From contig CP048838.1 of the NCBI GenBank assembly GCA_012317185.1, positions 2,170,001-2,234,000 of the forward strand: a DNA stretch of 64,000 bases, in the 5' to 3' direction. Positions within the stretch are counted from its first letter, which is position 1; every line of letters begins with the position of its first letter. The translations under genes and the position numbers were made by a program. The stretch is from [Clostridium] innocuum. GTDB lineage: Bacteria; Bacillota_I; Bacilli_A; Erysipelotrichales; Erysipelotrichaceae. Positions 1-8,620 of the stretch are shown one piece after another. The notes beneath the pieces were generated by a model. The model had not been told where the DNA came from. It was given only the letters and a program-made list of their open reading frames with translations, and searched no databases.

Positions 1-256
1 GAGATAGACGCACAACATGATGGACAGGATCATAGTGATCCGATAGCATACCGCCCTTGGCTACCTCTACACGGATGCTTTGCAGATTGTTCATATCCAG
101 AATTCTGCGGGCAACAGCCTCTCCAGTCAAACCATGCTCGTTCGGAATTCTCTTATATTTGTGATAAGCAGCCTGTACACGGGACTGGGCAAGCATTACA
201 ACTGCGAATGCCAGAATATACAGAAAATACTGAGACATATACGAATTATTAAACAT
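1..256 (-). CDS. YugP-type zinc metallopeptidase, N-terminal part (runs off window)
   Basis: The 85 readable codons begin MFNNSYMSQYFLYILAF, a membrane anchor, followed by AQSRVQAAYHKYKRIPN and HGLTGEAVARRILD. That arrangement is typical of the YugP / neutral membrane zinc peptidase family, where a single N-terminal transmembrane segment precedes a cytoplasmic-side peptidase. The start is set by AGGAAGG six bases upstream of the ATG. The HExxH-type zinc site would lie beyond the window edge, so activity cannot be judged. The family's substrate is not well established. The next gene upstream, hup, has its own terminator, so this gene is probably transcribed separately. Confidence 0.75.
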   Translation of the reverse strand, partial: MFNNSYMSQYFLYILAFAVVMLAQSRVQAAYHKYKRIPNEHGLTGEAVARRILDMNNLQSIRVEVAKGGMLSDHYDPVHHVVRLS

Positions 257-379
257 AGGTATCCTTCCTTTTCAATATGTATGTATTAGTTATTATATCA
301 CAACTGCAGATGAATTATCAGCAGGTTTGCATAAAGTTGCAGGAAAGCGAATGCTTTGGTCTTTGCTTATGAAAATATG

Positions 380-416
380 AAAAAAAGGATATCTGTATAA
401 ATGATCCCAGACATCC
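380..416 (-). terminator. Intrinsic terminator of hup
   Basis: On the minus strand a nine-pair stem (GGATGTCTG with CAGATATCC, one G-U pair) with a 12-nt loop is followed by seven T. It lies just after the hup stop codon. Confidence 0.8.
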
Positions 417-428
417 GTTTTTAGCCTA

Positions 429-713
429 CTATTTTACTGCTTCCTTCAATGCTTTTGCAGCTTTGAATTTCGGCGCTTTTGAAGCGGCGATTTCAAGAGG
501 TTCCTTAGTTGCAGGGTTGATTCCCATACGTGCAGGACGTTCGCTGATTTCAAATTTTCCAAAACCAGAGATATCAACTTTTCCGCCTTCAGATAAAGTC
601 TTTGCAATTTCATCGAAAACAGTTTCTACTGCTACAGTTGCATCTTTCTTTGTCATTTCCAATTTCTCAGCAACGACTTCTACTAAAGCTTTTTTATTTA
701 AAATTTCACTCAT
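429..713 (-). CDS. hup: HU family DNA-binding protein
   Basis: This 94-residue protein is the histone-like HU dimer subunit that bends and compacts DNA. It has the HU layout: N-terminal helices (MSEILNKKALVEVVAEK), the GFGKFEISERPAR beta-arm with the conserved motif GINPATKEPLEI, and the C-terminal helix. The start at 713 is chosen because TTGGAGG sits eight bases upstream; two further in-frame starts upstream overlap that ribosome binding site. The gene stands alone between its own promoter and terminator, as expected for an abundant nucleoid protein. Confidence 0.95.
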   Translation of the reverse strand: MSEILNKKALVEVVAEKLEMTKKDATVAVETVFDEIAKTLSEGGKVDISGFGKFEISERPARMGINPATKEPLEIAASKAPKFKAAKALKEAVK

Positions 714-737
714 GTTCATTACCTCCAACATAGCTAT

Positions 738-766
738 ATGATACCATCTGGAAGCGTATATTTCAA
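738..766 (-). promoter_or_regulatory. Sigma-A type promoter of hup
   Basis: Minus-strand TTGAAA (761-766), a 17-base spacer and TATCAT (738-743) lie about 25 bases ahead of the hup start codon. Confidence 0.65.
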
Positions 767-832
767 CATTTTTCTCAAAAAAGATGGTTTTAAAATCCCC
801 ATTATTTCTGCGGTTTTCAAATGCCGTTATTT

Positions 833-2311
833 CTAGAGAACGATGGCGATGACATTGCCTTTTCCCTTATTTACAAGTTTTGTAAGAATGTCCTGCAATC
901 TTGCTCTGGCTGCTTCCGGTATCATGGAAAGCTTGGCATTGAGACCGTCACGGATCAGATCCGACAGCTTGCGTCCGAAGATATCGCTGTCCCAGATGCT
1001 CTGATCATCATTTCCATCATCCCGCAGCAGATAACGAATCAGCTCTTCACTTTGCTCCTTACTGCCGATAATCGGCTCAAAGGTGCTTTCCACATCCACC
1101 TTGATCATATGAATGCTTGGGGCGATTGCCTTCAGCTTCACACCATAGCGGCTGCCCTGCTTCACAACCTCCGGCTTGCTGAGCTGAATATCCTGCAATG
1201 AGGCACTCGCAAAGCCGTATCCGGTCTGCTTGACCATTTTCAATGCACTTTCAACTGCATCATATTCCCGCTTCGCCTTGCTGTAATCCTGCATGAGAGA
1301 TATCAGCTCCGCCTTATCCTTTATCTCGTGACCGATGATTTCCTTCAGTATTTCATTATACAGCCCAGGCTTTACAGTGATGTCCACATTGACAATCCCC
1401 TGCCCTGTATCAATGGTGGCAAGATTGCTGCCGTCGATATACTCATTTTCATTTAACACATCGGTGATATTTTCAACCTCGCGAAGACGGTCCACGCTGG
1501 ACATGCTTTCCTGAATCGTATCATGGAAGCTTTTCTTCAGCCAGTGATCATCGCTCAGTACTGCAATCCACTGCGGCATGTTGATATTGATCTCCGATAC
1601 CGGGAATTCATACAGAGCCTCCCGAAGGATATCATGAACATCCTCTTCACTCATATGGTTTACTGCAATTGCAAGTACCGGTACCTCATATTTTTCCTTA
1701 AGCTTGTCCACGACAGCCTTGCAGGCCGGAGAATGCACATCCGCACTGTTGACAACGACAATAAACGGCTTACCAATCGACTTGAGTTCATCAATGACCT
1801 CTGCCTCAGCTTCGATATAGGCTTCTCTTGACAAATCGGAAATCGTACCATCCGTCGTCACAACAATGCCGATTGTGGAATGATCCTGAATAACCTTCTG
1901 TGTACCGGTCTTGGCAGCCTCGTTGAATGGTACCGGTTCATCATTCCAGGGGGTACGTACCATACGGATTCCATCCTCATCCTTATAACCCTTTGCTTCC
2001 GGTATAACATAGCCTACACAGTCCACCAAACGGACATTCACGGTAAATCCGTCATCAAATTCGATTGTTGCGGCATTATTCGGCACAAATTTCGGTTCGG
2101 TGGTCATAATCGTTTTACCGACTCCTGCCTGCGGCAGTTCGTCAATCATGCGTGATTTCTCAAATTCATCACTGACATATGGAATGACTGCTTTTTCCAT
2201 AAACTCCTTGATGAAGGTTGATTTGCCGACGCGTACAGGACCCACGATCCCTAAGTATATATCGCCACCGCATCTTTGTGCTATATTCTTTAAAATCTCT
2301 GTGGTATTCAT
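833..2311 (-). CDS. spoIVA: Stage IV sporulation protein A (coat morphogenetic ATPase)
   Basis: SpoIVA is the ATPase that polymerises on the forespore surface to form the basement layer of the spore coat. The chosen start gives 492 residues, the length of the B. subtilis protein. The P-loop GPVRVGKST lies at about residues 24-32, with the catalytic Lys30 known from the family. The C-terminus ends in the hydrophobic GNVIAIVL tail typical of SpoIVA, which anchors it to the forespore through SpoVM. GGGAGG lies seven bases before the ATG. The gene is monocistronic, with a sigma-E-like promoter upstream. It indicates an endospore former. Confidence 0.97.
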   Translation of the reverse strand: MNTTEILKNIAQRCGGDIYLGIVGPVRVGKSTFIKEFMEKAVIPYVSDEFEKSRMIDELPQAGVGKTIMTTEPKFVPNNAATIEFDDGFTVNVRLVDCVGYVIPEAKGYKDEDGIRMVRTPWNDEPVPFNEAAKTGTQKVIQDHSTIGIVVTTDGTISDLSREAYIEAEAEVIDELKSIGKPFIVVVNSADVHSPACKAVVDKLKEKYEVPVLAIAVNHMSEEDVHDILREALYEFPVSEININMPQWIAVLSDDHWLKKSFHDTIQESMSSVDRLREVENITDVLNENEYIDGSNLATIDTGQGIVNVDITVKPGLYNEILKEIIGHEIKDKAELISLMQDYSKAKREYDAVESALKMVKQTGYGFASASLQDIQLSKPEVVKQGSRYGVKLKAIAPSIHMIKVDVESTFEPIIGSKEQSEELIRYLLRDDGNDDQSIWDSDIFGRKLSDLIRDGLNAKLSMIPEAARARLQDILTKLVNKGKGNVIAIVL

Positions 2312-2335
2312 TGTTTGTCCTCCCTTAGTCATTCT

Positions 2336-2365
2336 AAACTTATGATGAATTGAGGTACTTTATGA
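2336..2365 (-). promoter_or_regulatory. Possible sigma-E promoter of spoIVA
   Basis: On the minus strand TCATAAA (2359-2365), a 14-base gap and CATAAGTTT (2336-2344) resemble the sigma-E consensus (KMATATT, CATACANT), which drives spoIVA in known sporeformers. The match is partial. An 8-bp inverted repeat (TTAGTCAT / ATGACTAA) brackets this segment. Confidence 0.35.
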
Positions 2366-2404
2366 CTAAACAGACAAAAGAAGAAAAAGAAAAACAGATG
2401 GATT

Positions 2405-2587
2405 TCACCTGTTTCTCAGTAATTGCTCAACAACGCTTTCCAGGACATCATTGCAGGCACCGCAGACAGTTCCTGCTCCGGTAGCATCCTGCACCTCCTG
2501 GAAGCTGGAAGCACCTGCCTCAATTGCCGTTTTGATATCACGAACAGAGACACTCATGCAGGTACATACAATATCTTCATCATGCAT
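2405..2587 (-). CDS. BFD-like [2Fe-2S]-binding protein
   Basis: This 60-residue protein has the pattern CxC-x31-CxxC (Cys 8, 10, 42, 45 from the chosen ATG), the [2Fe-2S] ligand set of bacterioferritin-associated ferredoxin (BFD-like) domains. In larger enzymes such domains shuttle electrons; stand-alone copies are implicated in iron release, but the partner here is unknown. The ATG at 2587 is preferred over a GTG nine bases upstream because GAGG is then ten bases away rather than one. It lies between prfC and spoIVA in the same orientation. Confidence 0.8.
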   Translation of the reverse strand: MHDEDIVCTCMSVSVRDIKTAIEAGASSFQEVQDATGAGTVCGACNDVLESVVEQLLRNR

Positions 2588-2647
2588 ATAGCTCACACCT
2601 CACTGTCTACTAGGATACCCGTTTTCGAAAAAGACATACAGCATTCC

Positions 2648-2682
2648 CTGAAAAAGGAACTTCCACAAAAAAAGGAAGAGCC
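2648..2682 (-). terminator. Possible terminator downstream of prfC
   Basis: The minus strand can pair GGCTCTTCC with GGAAGTTCC (two mismatches) around a T-rich loop, followed by TTTTTC. This is weak, but it is the only candidate between prfC and the ferredoxin gene. Confidence 0.35.
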
Positions 2683-2744
2683 AAAGTCATCGATTTCGGC
2701 AATCCTCCTGTTAGGTAAATGCTTGCTGATTATGTATATTGTAA

Positions 2745-4337
2745 TTACTCGGCAGTACCCACATCACTCAGTGTCAGACCCTTGTTTTGTTCCAACGCCC
2801 ACTTGATGCCCCAATTATTCATGAAAATAATCAGATTTCTCCCCTTTAAATCACGTACACGCTTGGAATCACTGGTAAGATTCAGCGTATTCGGATCCAA
2901 TGCCTGATCATCGATCCAGCGAACGCACTGGAACGGCAGAATTTCGAGCTTGATATCGACATTGTATTCACTTTTTAAGCGCTGTTCCAGCACCTCAAAC
3001 TGCAGCACGCCGACACCGCCGACGATGATTTCCTCCATTCCGATATTGATTTCCTGAAATACCTGAATGGCACCTTCCTGTGCAATCTGCGTAATTCCCT
3101 TTGTAAACTGCTTCCTCTTCATGGTATCCTTTTGCGTAACACGGGCAAAATGCTCCGGAGCAAAGGTTGGAATCTTTTTAAATTCAAACTTCATGGAGGG
3201 ATCGCACAGCGTGTCTCCGATGGAGAAAATACCCGGATCAAACACACCGATCACATCCCCTGCATATGCCTCTTCGACAATTTCACGATCCTGTGCCATA
3301 AACTGCTGCGGCTGTGAAAGCTTGATTTTACGGTTTTGCTGCATATGCATAACCTCCATTCCCTTTTCAAATCGTCCGGAACAGATACGCATAAAGGCAA
3401 TACGGTCACGATGTGCCTTATTCATGTTTGCCTGAATCTTAAAGACAAAGGCAGAAAAGCGCTCATCCATGGGATTGATTTCTCCCTGTGTGGATTCTCT
3501 AGGCAGCGGAGAGGTTGTCATATCCAGAAAATGGGAAAGAAACGGTTCCACACCGAAATTCGTCAGTGCACTACCAAAGAATACCGGTGTCAGCTCTCCC
3601 TTTGAAATAAGCTCCTGATCAAATTCAGTGCTGGCGATATCCAGCAGCTCACTCTCCTCACGCAGCTGCTCGAAGAAATGATCGCCCAGTACGCCACGGA
3701 AGGTTTCATCCTCCAGCGTACCTTCGCTTACCTCCGCAGCCTTCTGTCCGTGATCGCCTCCATGAAAGGCGATGATACGGTGATGATCACGTTCATAAAC
3801 GCCTTTGAATTCTTTTCCGGAACCGATTGGCCAGTTCATGGCATAGGTGGCGATTCCCAGTTCAATCTCGATATGCTCCAGCAGCTCAAACGGATTCATG
3901 GCAGCACGGTCCATTTTGTTGATAAAGGTAAATACCGGTATCTTTCGCAGCAGACATACCTTGAACAGCTTCTTCGTCTGTGCCTCGACACCCTTGGATG
4001 CATCGATCACCATAACGGCAGAATCGGCAGCCATCAGGGTACGATAGGTATCCTCCGAGAAATCCTGATGTCCCGGGGTATCCAGAATGTTGATACAGAA
4101 ATCATTATATTCAAACTGCAGCACAGAGCTTGTGACGGAAATACCTCTTTGCTTTTCGATTTCCATCCAGTCACTGACCGCATGCTTGTTCGCTTTTTTT
4201 CCCTTTACACTTCCGGCAGAAAGAATCGCCCCGCCATACAGCAGCAGCTTCTCCGTCAGCGTTGTTTTTCCGGCATCCGGATGGGATATGATGGCGAAGG
4301 TTCTCCGCCTTTGTATTTCATTGACATAATTCGTCAT
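2745..4337 (-). CDS. prfC: Peptide chain release factor 3 (RF3 GTPase)
   Basis: RF3 is the translational GTPase that recycles RF1/RF2 from the ribosome after peptide release. The 530-residue length is standard. G1 SHPDAGKTT is at about residues 18-26, followed by DTPGHQDFSEDTYR (G3) and NKMDR (G4). The Asp in DAG and the SEDTYR variant after DFS separate RF3 from EF-G. AGGAGG lies seven bases before the ATG. The gene has long intergenic spacers on both sides and is probably its own transcription unit. Confidence 0.97.
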   Translation of the reverse strand: MTNYVNEIQRRRTFAIISHPDAGKTTLTEKLLLYGGAILSAGSVKGKKANKHAVSDWMEIEKQRGISVTSSVLQFEYNDFCINILDTPGHQDFSEDTYRTLMAADSAVMVIDASKGVEAQTKKLFKVCLLRKIPVFTFINKMDRAAMNPFELLEHIEIELGIATYAMNWPIGSGKEFKGVYERDHHRIIAFHGGDHGQKAAEVSEGTLEDETFRGVLGDHFFEQLREESELLDIASTEFDQELISKGELTPVFFGSALTNFGVEPFLSHFLDMTTSPLPRESTQGEINPMDERFSAFVFKIQANMNKAHRDRIAFMRICSGRFEKGMEVMHMQQNRKIKLSQPQQFMAQDREIVEEAYAGDVIGVFDPGIFSIGDTLCDPSMKFEFKKIPTFAPEHFARVTQKDTMKRKQFTKGITQIAQEGAIQVFQEINIGMEEIIVGGVGVLQFEVLEQRLKSEYNVDIKLEILPFQCVRWIDDQALDPNTLNLTSDSKRVRDLKGRNLIIFMNNWGIKWALEQNKGLTLSDVGTAE

Positions 4338-4486
4338 ACAGCTTCCTCCTATAGTTCTATGTGAAACGATATTCTCGTATTTTTTCGTTTAAAGCAGTTC
4401 TCATCTACATGGTGATTCCTCCAGTTCGGTTAGATGACTAGCGTTTTTTATTATAGCATATTCCCACGCTTAAAATCCATAAAACT

Positions 4487-4514
4487 AAAAAAAATGACGC
4501 TGTTTCAGCATCAT
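4487..4514 (-). terminator. Intrinsic terminator of the der-gpsA operon
   Basis: The minus strand has a nine-pair stem, ATGATGCTG / CAGCGTCAT, with an AAA loop and eight following T. Its first base overlaps the gpsA stop codon. Confidence 0.85.
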
Positions 4515-5515
4515 TATTTCATTTCATGCTTCAAATCACGCAGCATCAAATCCCTTGCGGACTGCTGTGGTTTCTTGTCCTCATACAAAACCCGGTAAAT
4601 TTCTTCCACAATCGGCATATCGATCTGCTTCTGCTTTGCTACCTCATAAACAACCTTGGCAGTACGTACACCCTCTACGGTCTTGGTGTTGTTCTCCCAG
4701 AAATAGCGGGCGCTGTTATGCGTTCCGATTTCATAGCCTGCCTGAAAATTCCGGGAATGTACACTGGTACACGTAACAATCAGATCACCGATACCGGTCA
4801 GTCCCATAAAGGTTTCGGCTCTGCCACCCAGAGCGACGCCATAGCGGATCATTTCCGCAAGTCCACGCGTAATCAGGGCAGCCTTGGTATTATCACCATA
4901 GCCAACACCACTCAGCACACCGCTGGCAACTGCGATGGCATTTTTCAATGCAACGCCGATTTCACTTCCAACCTCGTCATCTCCGCGGTAAACACGCAGA
5001 TATTCGTTCGAGAACAGCTCCTGTACGGAACAGGCATCCTCTTCACATAAGGATACGGCACAAATCGTTGTCAGCATGCGCAGGACAACCTCCTCTGCAT
5101 GGCTGGGGCCGATCAACGATACGACGCTTTTCAGTTTATCCTTCGGCATAAAGCGACGAATGACATTGGACATGCGCTCATTTGTCTGCGGATGAAATCC
5201 CTTGGAGGTATTTACGACAATTACCGGCTTTTCAACAAGCGCTCCGATTTTTATACACAGCTCTTCCACAGCGATGGTCGGAACGGATAACACAAGAAGA
5301 TCCGCATCGCGAACAACGTTGAGGTCGCATGTTGCCTTCAGGCTTTCATGCAGTGTCACATCCGGGAAAAACCGGGTATTTTGATGCCGCAGATTGATAT
5401 CGTCTATTTCCTTGGGATTCTTTCCCCATAATACAACCTCTCTTGCGTTGTCAACAAGCACCTGTGCAAGTGCTGTCCCCCAGCTTCCGCTTCCGATCAC
5501 AACTGTCTTCAACAT
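4514..5515 (-). CDS. gpsA: NAD(P)H-dependent glycerol-3-phosphate dehydrogenase
   Basis: GpsA reduces dihydroxyacetone phosphate to sn-glycerol 3-phosphate, the backbone for membrane phospholipids. The Rossmann nucleotide site GSGSWGTALAQ sits at the N-terminus, and SLIGPSHAEEV plus the catalytic-region motif ALKNAIAVASG follow; 333 residues is typical. The ATG at 5515 has AGG five bases upstream; a GTG six bases earlier overlaps the der stop codon (GTGA). Either way it is translationally coupled to der and ends in a strong terminator. Confidence 0.96.
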   Translation of the reverse strand: MLKTVVIGSGSWGTALAQVLVDNAREVVLWGKNPKEIDDINLRHQNTRFFPDVTLHESLKATCDLNVVRDADLLVLSVPTIAVEELCIKIGALVEKPVIVVNTSKGFHPQTNERMSNVIRRFMPKDKLKSVVSLIGPSHAEEVVLRMLTTICAVSLCEEDACSVQELFSNEYLRVYRGDDEVGSEIGVALKNAIAVASGVLSGVGYGDNTKAALITRGLAEMIRYGVALGGRAETFMGLTGIGDLIVTCTSVHSRNFQAGYEIGTHNSARYFWENNTKTVEGVRTAKVVYEVAKQKQIDMPIVEEIYRVLYEDKKPQQSARDLMLRDLKHEMK

Positions 5516-5517
5516 GA

Positions 5518-6828
5518 TCACCTGTTTCTTTCTCTGGCTAATATTCTTAGTGTGGTTCCGGTAAATCCGAACGCCTCCCGCAGTCTGTTTTCCAGATATC
5601 GCTTATAGCTGAAATGCAGCAGCTCCGGATCATTGACAAACAGCACAAAGGTCGGTGGAGCCACGGATACCTGAGATGCATAGTAAATCTTCAGACGCTG
5701 TCCCTTGTGCGTTGGCGGCGGCGTCATCAGCTGCGCATCCATAATGACCTCATTCAATACATTGGTCTGAATCCGCAGTACGGAATAATCATGAACCTCG
5801 TCAATGACCGGCAGAATCGTGTGAATCCGCTGCTTTTTCAATGCGGATACAAACAGGATCGGTGCATAGGATAAATACAGAAACTGTGCACGGATCTCCT
5901 TTTCAATGGTATGCATGGTCTGCTCATCCTTCTCTACGGCATCCCATTTATTGTATACGATAACAACACCCTTACCTGCCTCATGGGCATATCCGGCAAC
6001 GTGCTTGTCCTGATCCCGGATACCTTTTTCTCCATCGATGACTACAAGTACGACATCACTTCGTTCAATGGCACTCATGGCACGCAAAACAGAATATTTT
6101 TCAATATTCTCATAGACCTTGCCGCGCTTTCGGATTCCGGCTGTGTCAATGACAACATATTCCTTGCCTTCCCGTTTGAATGGTGTATCTATGGCATCTC
6201 TGGTAGTGCCCTCGATATTGGAAACAATGACACGCTCCTGGTTTAAAATCGAATTGACAAGGGAGCTTTTCCCCACGTTTGGACGACCGATAACACAGAA
6301 TTTCGTCATGCCGTCATATTCGTTTTTCTCTTTTTCCGGTAAAGCGTGGATAACTGCATCCAGTACATCACCGATACCGATACCATGCGCACCGGATACT
6401 GCCAGCGGATCCCCGAGCCCCAGACTGTAGAATTCATAGATTGCATCATTCTGTGCAAAATCATCCACCTTGTTGACGGCCAGAATGACCGGCTTTTTTG
6501 TTTTATGCAGCAGTCTTGCGACATATTCATCATCATGGGTCAGACCATCCTTGCCGCTTACGACAAATACAATGCAGTCTGCCTCATCAATAGCGATTTC
6601 CACCTGCATATTGATTTCCGTCTGAAAATCCTGATTTGCAAGCTGAATACCTCCGGTATCAATTACCCGGAATTCTCTGGTCAGCCATTCCGCTTTTCCA
6701 TAGATACGATCCCGGGTTACTCCCGGTGTATCCTCCACAATACTTTTACGTTCACCGATAATTCGGTTAAAAATCGTTGATTTACCGACATTCGGACGAC
6801 CAACGATGGCTACAATTCCATTTATCAT
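5518..6828 (-). CDS. der: Ribosome biogenesis GTPase Der (EngA)
   Basis: Der is a tandem-GTPase assembly factor for the 50S ribosomal subunit. Two G domains are visible: GRPNVGKST at residues 10-18 and GRPNVGKSS near residue 183, each followed by DTxG and NKxD motifs, then the C-terminal KH-like domain (AHKGQRLKIYYASQ-type region). At 436 residues the length is standard. An in-frame stop lies four codons upstream, so the ATG at 6828 is the only usable start, although its good Shine-Dalgarno sequence is 26 bases away across a hairpin. It sits between cmk and gpsA. Confidence 0.97.
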   Translation of the reverse strand: MINGIVAIVGRPNVGKSTIFNRIIGERKSIVEDTPGVTRDRIYGKAEWLTREFRVIDTGGIQLANQDFQTEINMQVEIAIDEADCIVFVVSGKDGLTHDDEYVARLLHKTKKPVILAVNKVDDFAQNDAIYEFYSLGLGDPLAVSGAHGIGIGDVLDAVIHALPEKEKNEYDGMTKFCVIGRPNVGKSSLVNSILNQERVIVSNIEGTTRDAIDTPFKREGKEYVVIDTAGIRKRGKVYENIEKYSVLRAMSAIERSDVVLVVIDGEKGIRDQDKHVAGYAHEAGKGVVIVYNKWDAVEKDEQTMHTIEKEIRAQFLYLSYAPILFVSALKKQRIHTILPVIDEVHDYSVLRIQTNVLNEVIMDAQLMTPPPTHKGQRLKIYYASQVSVAPPTFVLFVNDPELLHFSYKRYLENRLREAFGFTGTTLRILARERNR

Positions 6829-6862
6829 ATGTTGACTTCAGCTTGCGCTGAATGCACCTCCT
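6829..6862 (-). promoter_or_regulatory. Shine-Dalgarno sequence of der separated from its start by a hairpin
   Basis: Reading the minus strand, AGGAGGTG (6855-6862) follows the cmk stop codon, then TTCAGC-GCAA-GCTGAA (6837-6852), a perfect six-pair stem with a GNRA-type loop, then eight bases to the ATG. Folding the hairpin brings the ribosome binding site to about 12 bases from the start codon. No other good ribosome binding site exists. Confidence 0.65.
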
Positions 6863-6863
6863 A

Positions 6864-7520
6864 TCATGAAAGGGTAGGAATATTCCTGCGTATTTCTTCA
6901 ACAACCTCTGTAATCGTCATATTTGACGTATCTATTTCGATTGCATCCTCCGCCTTACGCAGCGGCGAGGTTTTACGGTTCATGTCCTGATAATCCCGCT
7001 GTTCGATATCACGGTAGATTTCATCATAATCCGCTTCCACATGCTTTTCCAGATATTCCTTATATCTGCGATCTGCCCTTGCCTTGACACTGGCAACCAT
7101 GTAGATTTTCAGCTCTGCATCCGGTAAAACAACCGTACCGATGTCGCGTCCATCCATAATGAACCCCTTATCTCGTGCCATCTGCTGCTGCAACGCCACC
7201 AGACGCTCTCTTACCTTAGGATGTGCAGAAATGCTGCTGGTAAGCATGGATATTTCATTTTCGCGAATCTGCTTGGATACATCCTCGTTATTGAGATAGA
7301 CATTTCCTGCCGGATCAAAGCTGATCTTCATTTCATCCAGCATGGCTGCCAGAGCAGCTTCATCGTTTGGATCGATACCGCGCTTTTTAGAAGCAAGCGC
7401 CGTACAGCGATACATCGCTCCGGTATCCAGATGTGAATAGCCCAGCTCCTTTGCCAGTATTTTGGCAATGGTGCTTTTACCTGCCGCACTCGGCCCGTCG
7501 ATAGCGATATTTATTTTCAT
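6864..7520 (-). CDS. cmk: Cytidylate kinase
   Basis: Cmk phosphorylates CMP and dCMP in pyrimidine nucleotide recycling. From the chosen ATG the protein is 218 residues, with the P-loop IDGPSAAGKST at about residues 7-17 and the substrate-binding MDGRDIGTVVLPDA segment. GGAGG lies nine bases upstream of this ATG, inside the end of the preceding gene. Only two bases separate the genes, so the two are co-translated. Longer versions of the frame just shadow the upstream gene. Confidence 0.96.
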   Translation of the reverse strand: MKINIAIDGPSAAGKSTIAKILAKELGYSHLDTGAMYRCTALASKKRGIDPNDEAALAAMLDEMKISFDPAGNVYLNNEDVSKQIRENEISMLTSSISAHPKVRERLVALQQQMARDKGFIMDGRDIGTVVLPDAELKIYMVASVKARADRRYKEYLEKHVEADYDEIYRDIEQRDYQDMNRKTSPLRKAEDAIEIDTSNMTITEVVEEIRRNIPTLS

Positions 7521-7522
7521 CT

Positions 7523-8497
7523 TTAAATTCCTCCAGCCTTCCATAAAGAATAAGCGATAAAGCCGATGATCACCAGCAATACCAGTATCAGAAAGCACAA
7601 TACAAAATTCAACAGCTTATTGGTCTTCTCCACACCGTCGGAAAGGTCGGTCAGCTCATCCTCATATTCATCCATCTGTACACGCAGCTGCTGTGTTTCC
7701 TCCAGCAGCTTTTTATGCAGCACCGCCTGCTGCGGCGCATCCTTTTCCACAGGTATCTCATCTTCATCCTTAAAAGCATCCTCCATCATAGCTGGCTGAA
7801 TGATTTTTTTAGCAGGACGCTGCGGACGCTGCTCCGGCTGCGGAGCATATTCCTCGACAGCTTCCACAGCTGCTGGCTGTGGCTGAAAGGATTCCACAAC
7901 AGGGGCTTCCTCCAACACCGGCTCCTCATATTCGACAGCTTCAGCTTCTGCACGATAAGCTGGAGTTTCTACAGGCTCCTTTGTAAAGCGCATATCCGAT
8001 TCCGGCAAGGGGGCTTCCTCCTCCTTTAACAGATTTTGTACCTGCAGGGCGATATCATCCCGGCTCAACACGGTTTTCTTTGGCTCCTCCGGCTGCGGTT
8101 CATCCTGTATTTCCTGTATGTAATGGGATCTTTTTGCACGGTTTGCCGCATTCAGCTGATACAGAATATCAGCCTGTGTGTTATCGCTCTCTCTGGTACC
8201 CTTGCGAATATTATATTCTCTTACTTCCTTAATGAAATCATCCAGATATTCATTGGTAAAGGTATCATCTACCGGCGGCTGCTCCAGCGGCTCCTCTTTC
8301 TTTTCCCGAACCGGAGTATATTCCCCATCCTCTTTGATATCCACCTTTTTGAAGATAGATGAATCGAATTTCTTTAGGGTTTCCTCCTGCTCCAGCGCAC
8401 CGTTTTCCTCTGTGTGCAGAGTTTTATCTATATTATTATCAGTTTCAATGGATTTTCTCAATTCCGCATATTTTTTTACTCTTGATAGCTTTTCCAT
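7523..8497 (-). CDS. Acidic, Pro/Glu-rich protein with C-terminal membrane anchor, unknown function
   Basis: I do not recognise this 324-residue protein. It starts MEKLSRVKKYAELRKSIE, continues as a charged, low-complexity cytoplasmic stretch rich in Glu, Pro, Val and Ala (roughly residues 60-250), then a predicted coiled coil (LLEETQQLRVQMDEYEDELT), and ends in one hydrophobic segment (LLNFVLCFLILVLLVIIGFI) with a short tail. That is a tail-anchored topology. GGAGG lies seven bases before the ATG. It stands directly in front of cmk with the cmk ribosome binding site inside its end. A role in the cell envelope or division is possible but not shown. Confidence 0.7.
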   Translation of the reverse strand: MEKLSRVKKYAELRKSIETDNNIDKTLHTEENGALEQEETLKKFDSSIFKKVDIKEDGEYTPVREKKEEPLEQPPVDDTFTNEYLDDFIKEVREYNIRKGTRESDNTQADILYQLNAANRAKRSHYIQEIQDEPQPEEPKKTVLSRDDIALQVQNLLKEEEAPLPESDMRFTKEPVETPAYRAEAEAVEYEEPVLEEAPVVESFQPQPAAVEAVEEYAPQPEQRPQRPAKKIIQPAMMEDAFKDEDEIPVEKDAPQQAVLHKKLLEETQQLRVQMDEYEDELTDLSDGVEKTNKLLNFVLCFLILVLLVIIGFIAYSLWKAGGI

Positions 8498-8596
8498 CCG
8501 ATTACCTCCCAATCTAACAATCATTATAACAAAAATAAAGGTTCTTGGATACGTATATTCCTTAAGAAATCATACTTTTTGAAAACGATTTGCAAA

Positions 8597-8620
8597 AGAA
8601 AAGCTGCATGGGCAGCTTTT
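8597..8620 (-). terminator. Intrinsic terminator of efp
   Basis: Minus-strand AAAAGCTGC / GCAGCTTTT stem with a four-base loop, followed by CTTTTG. The stem begins in the efp stop codon. Confidence 0.75.
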
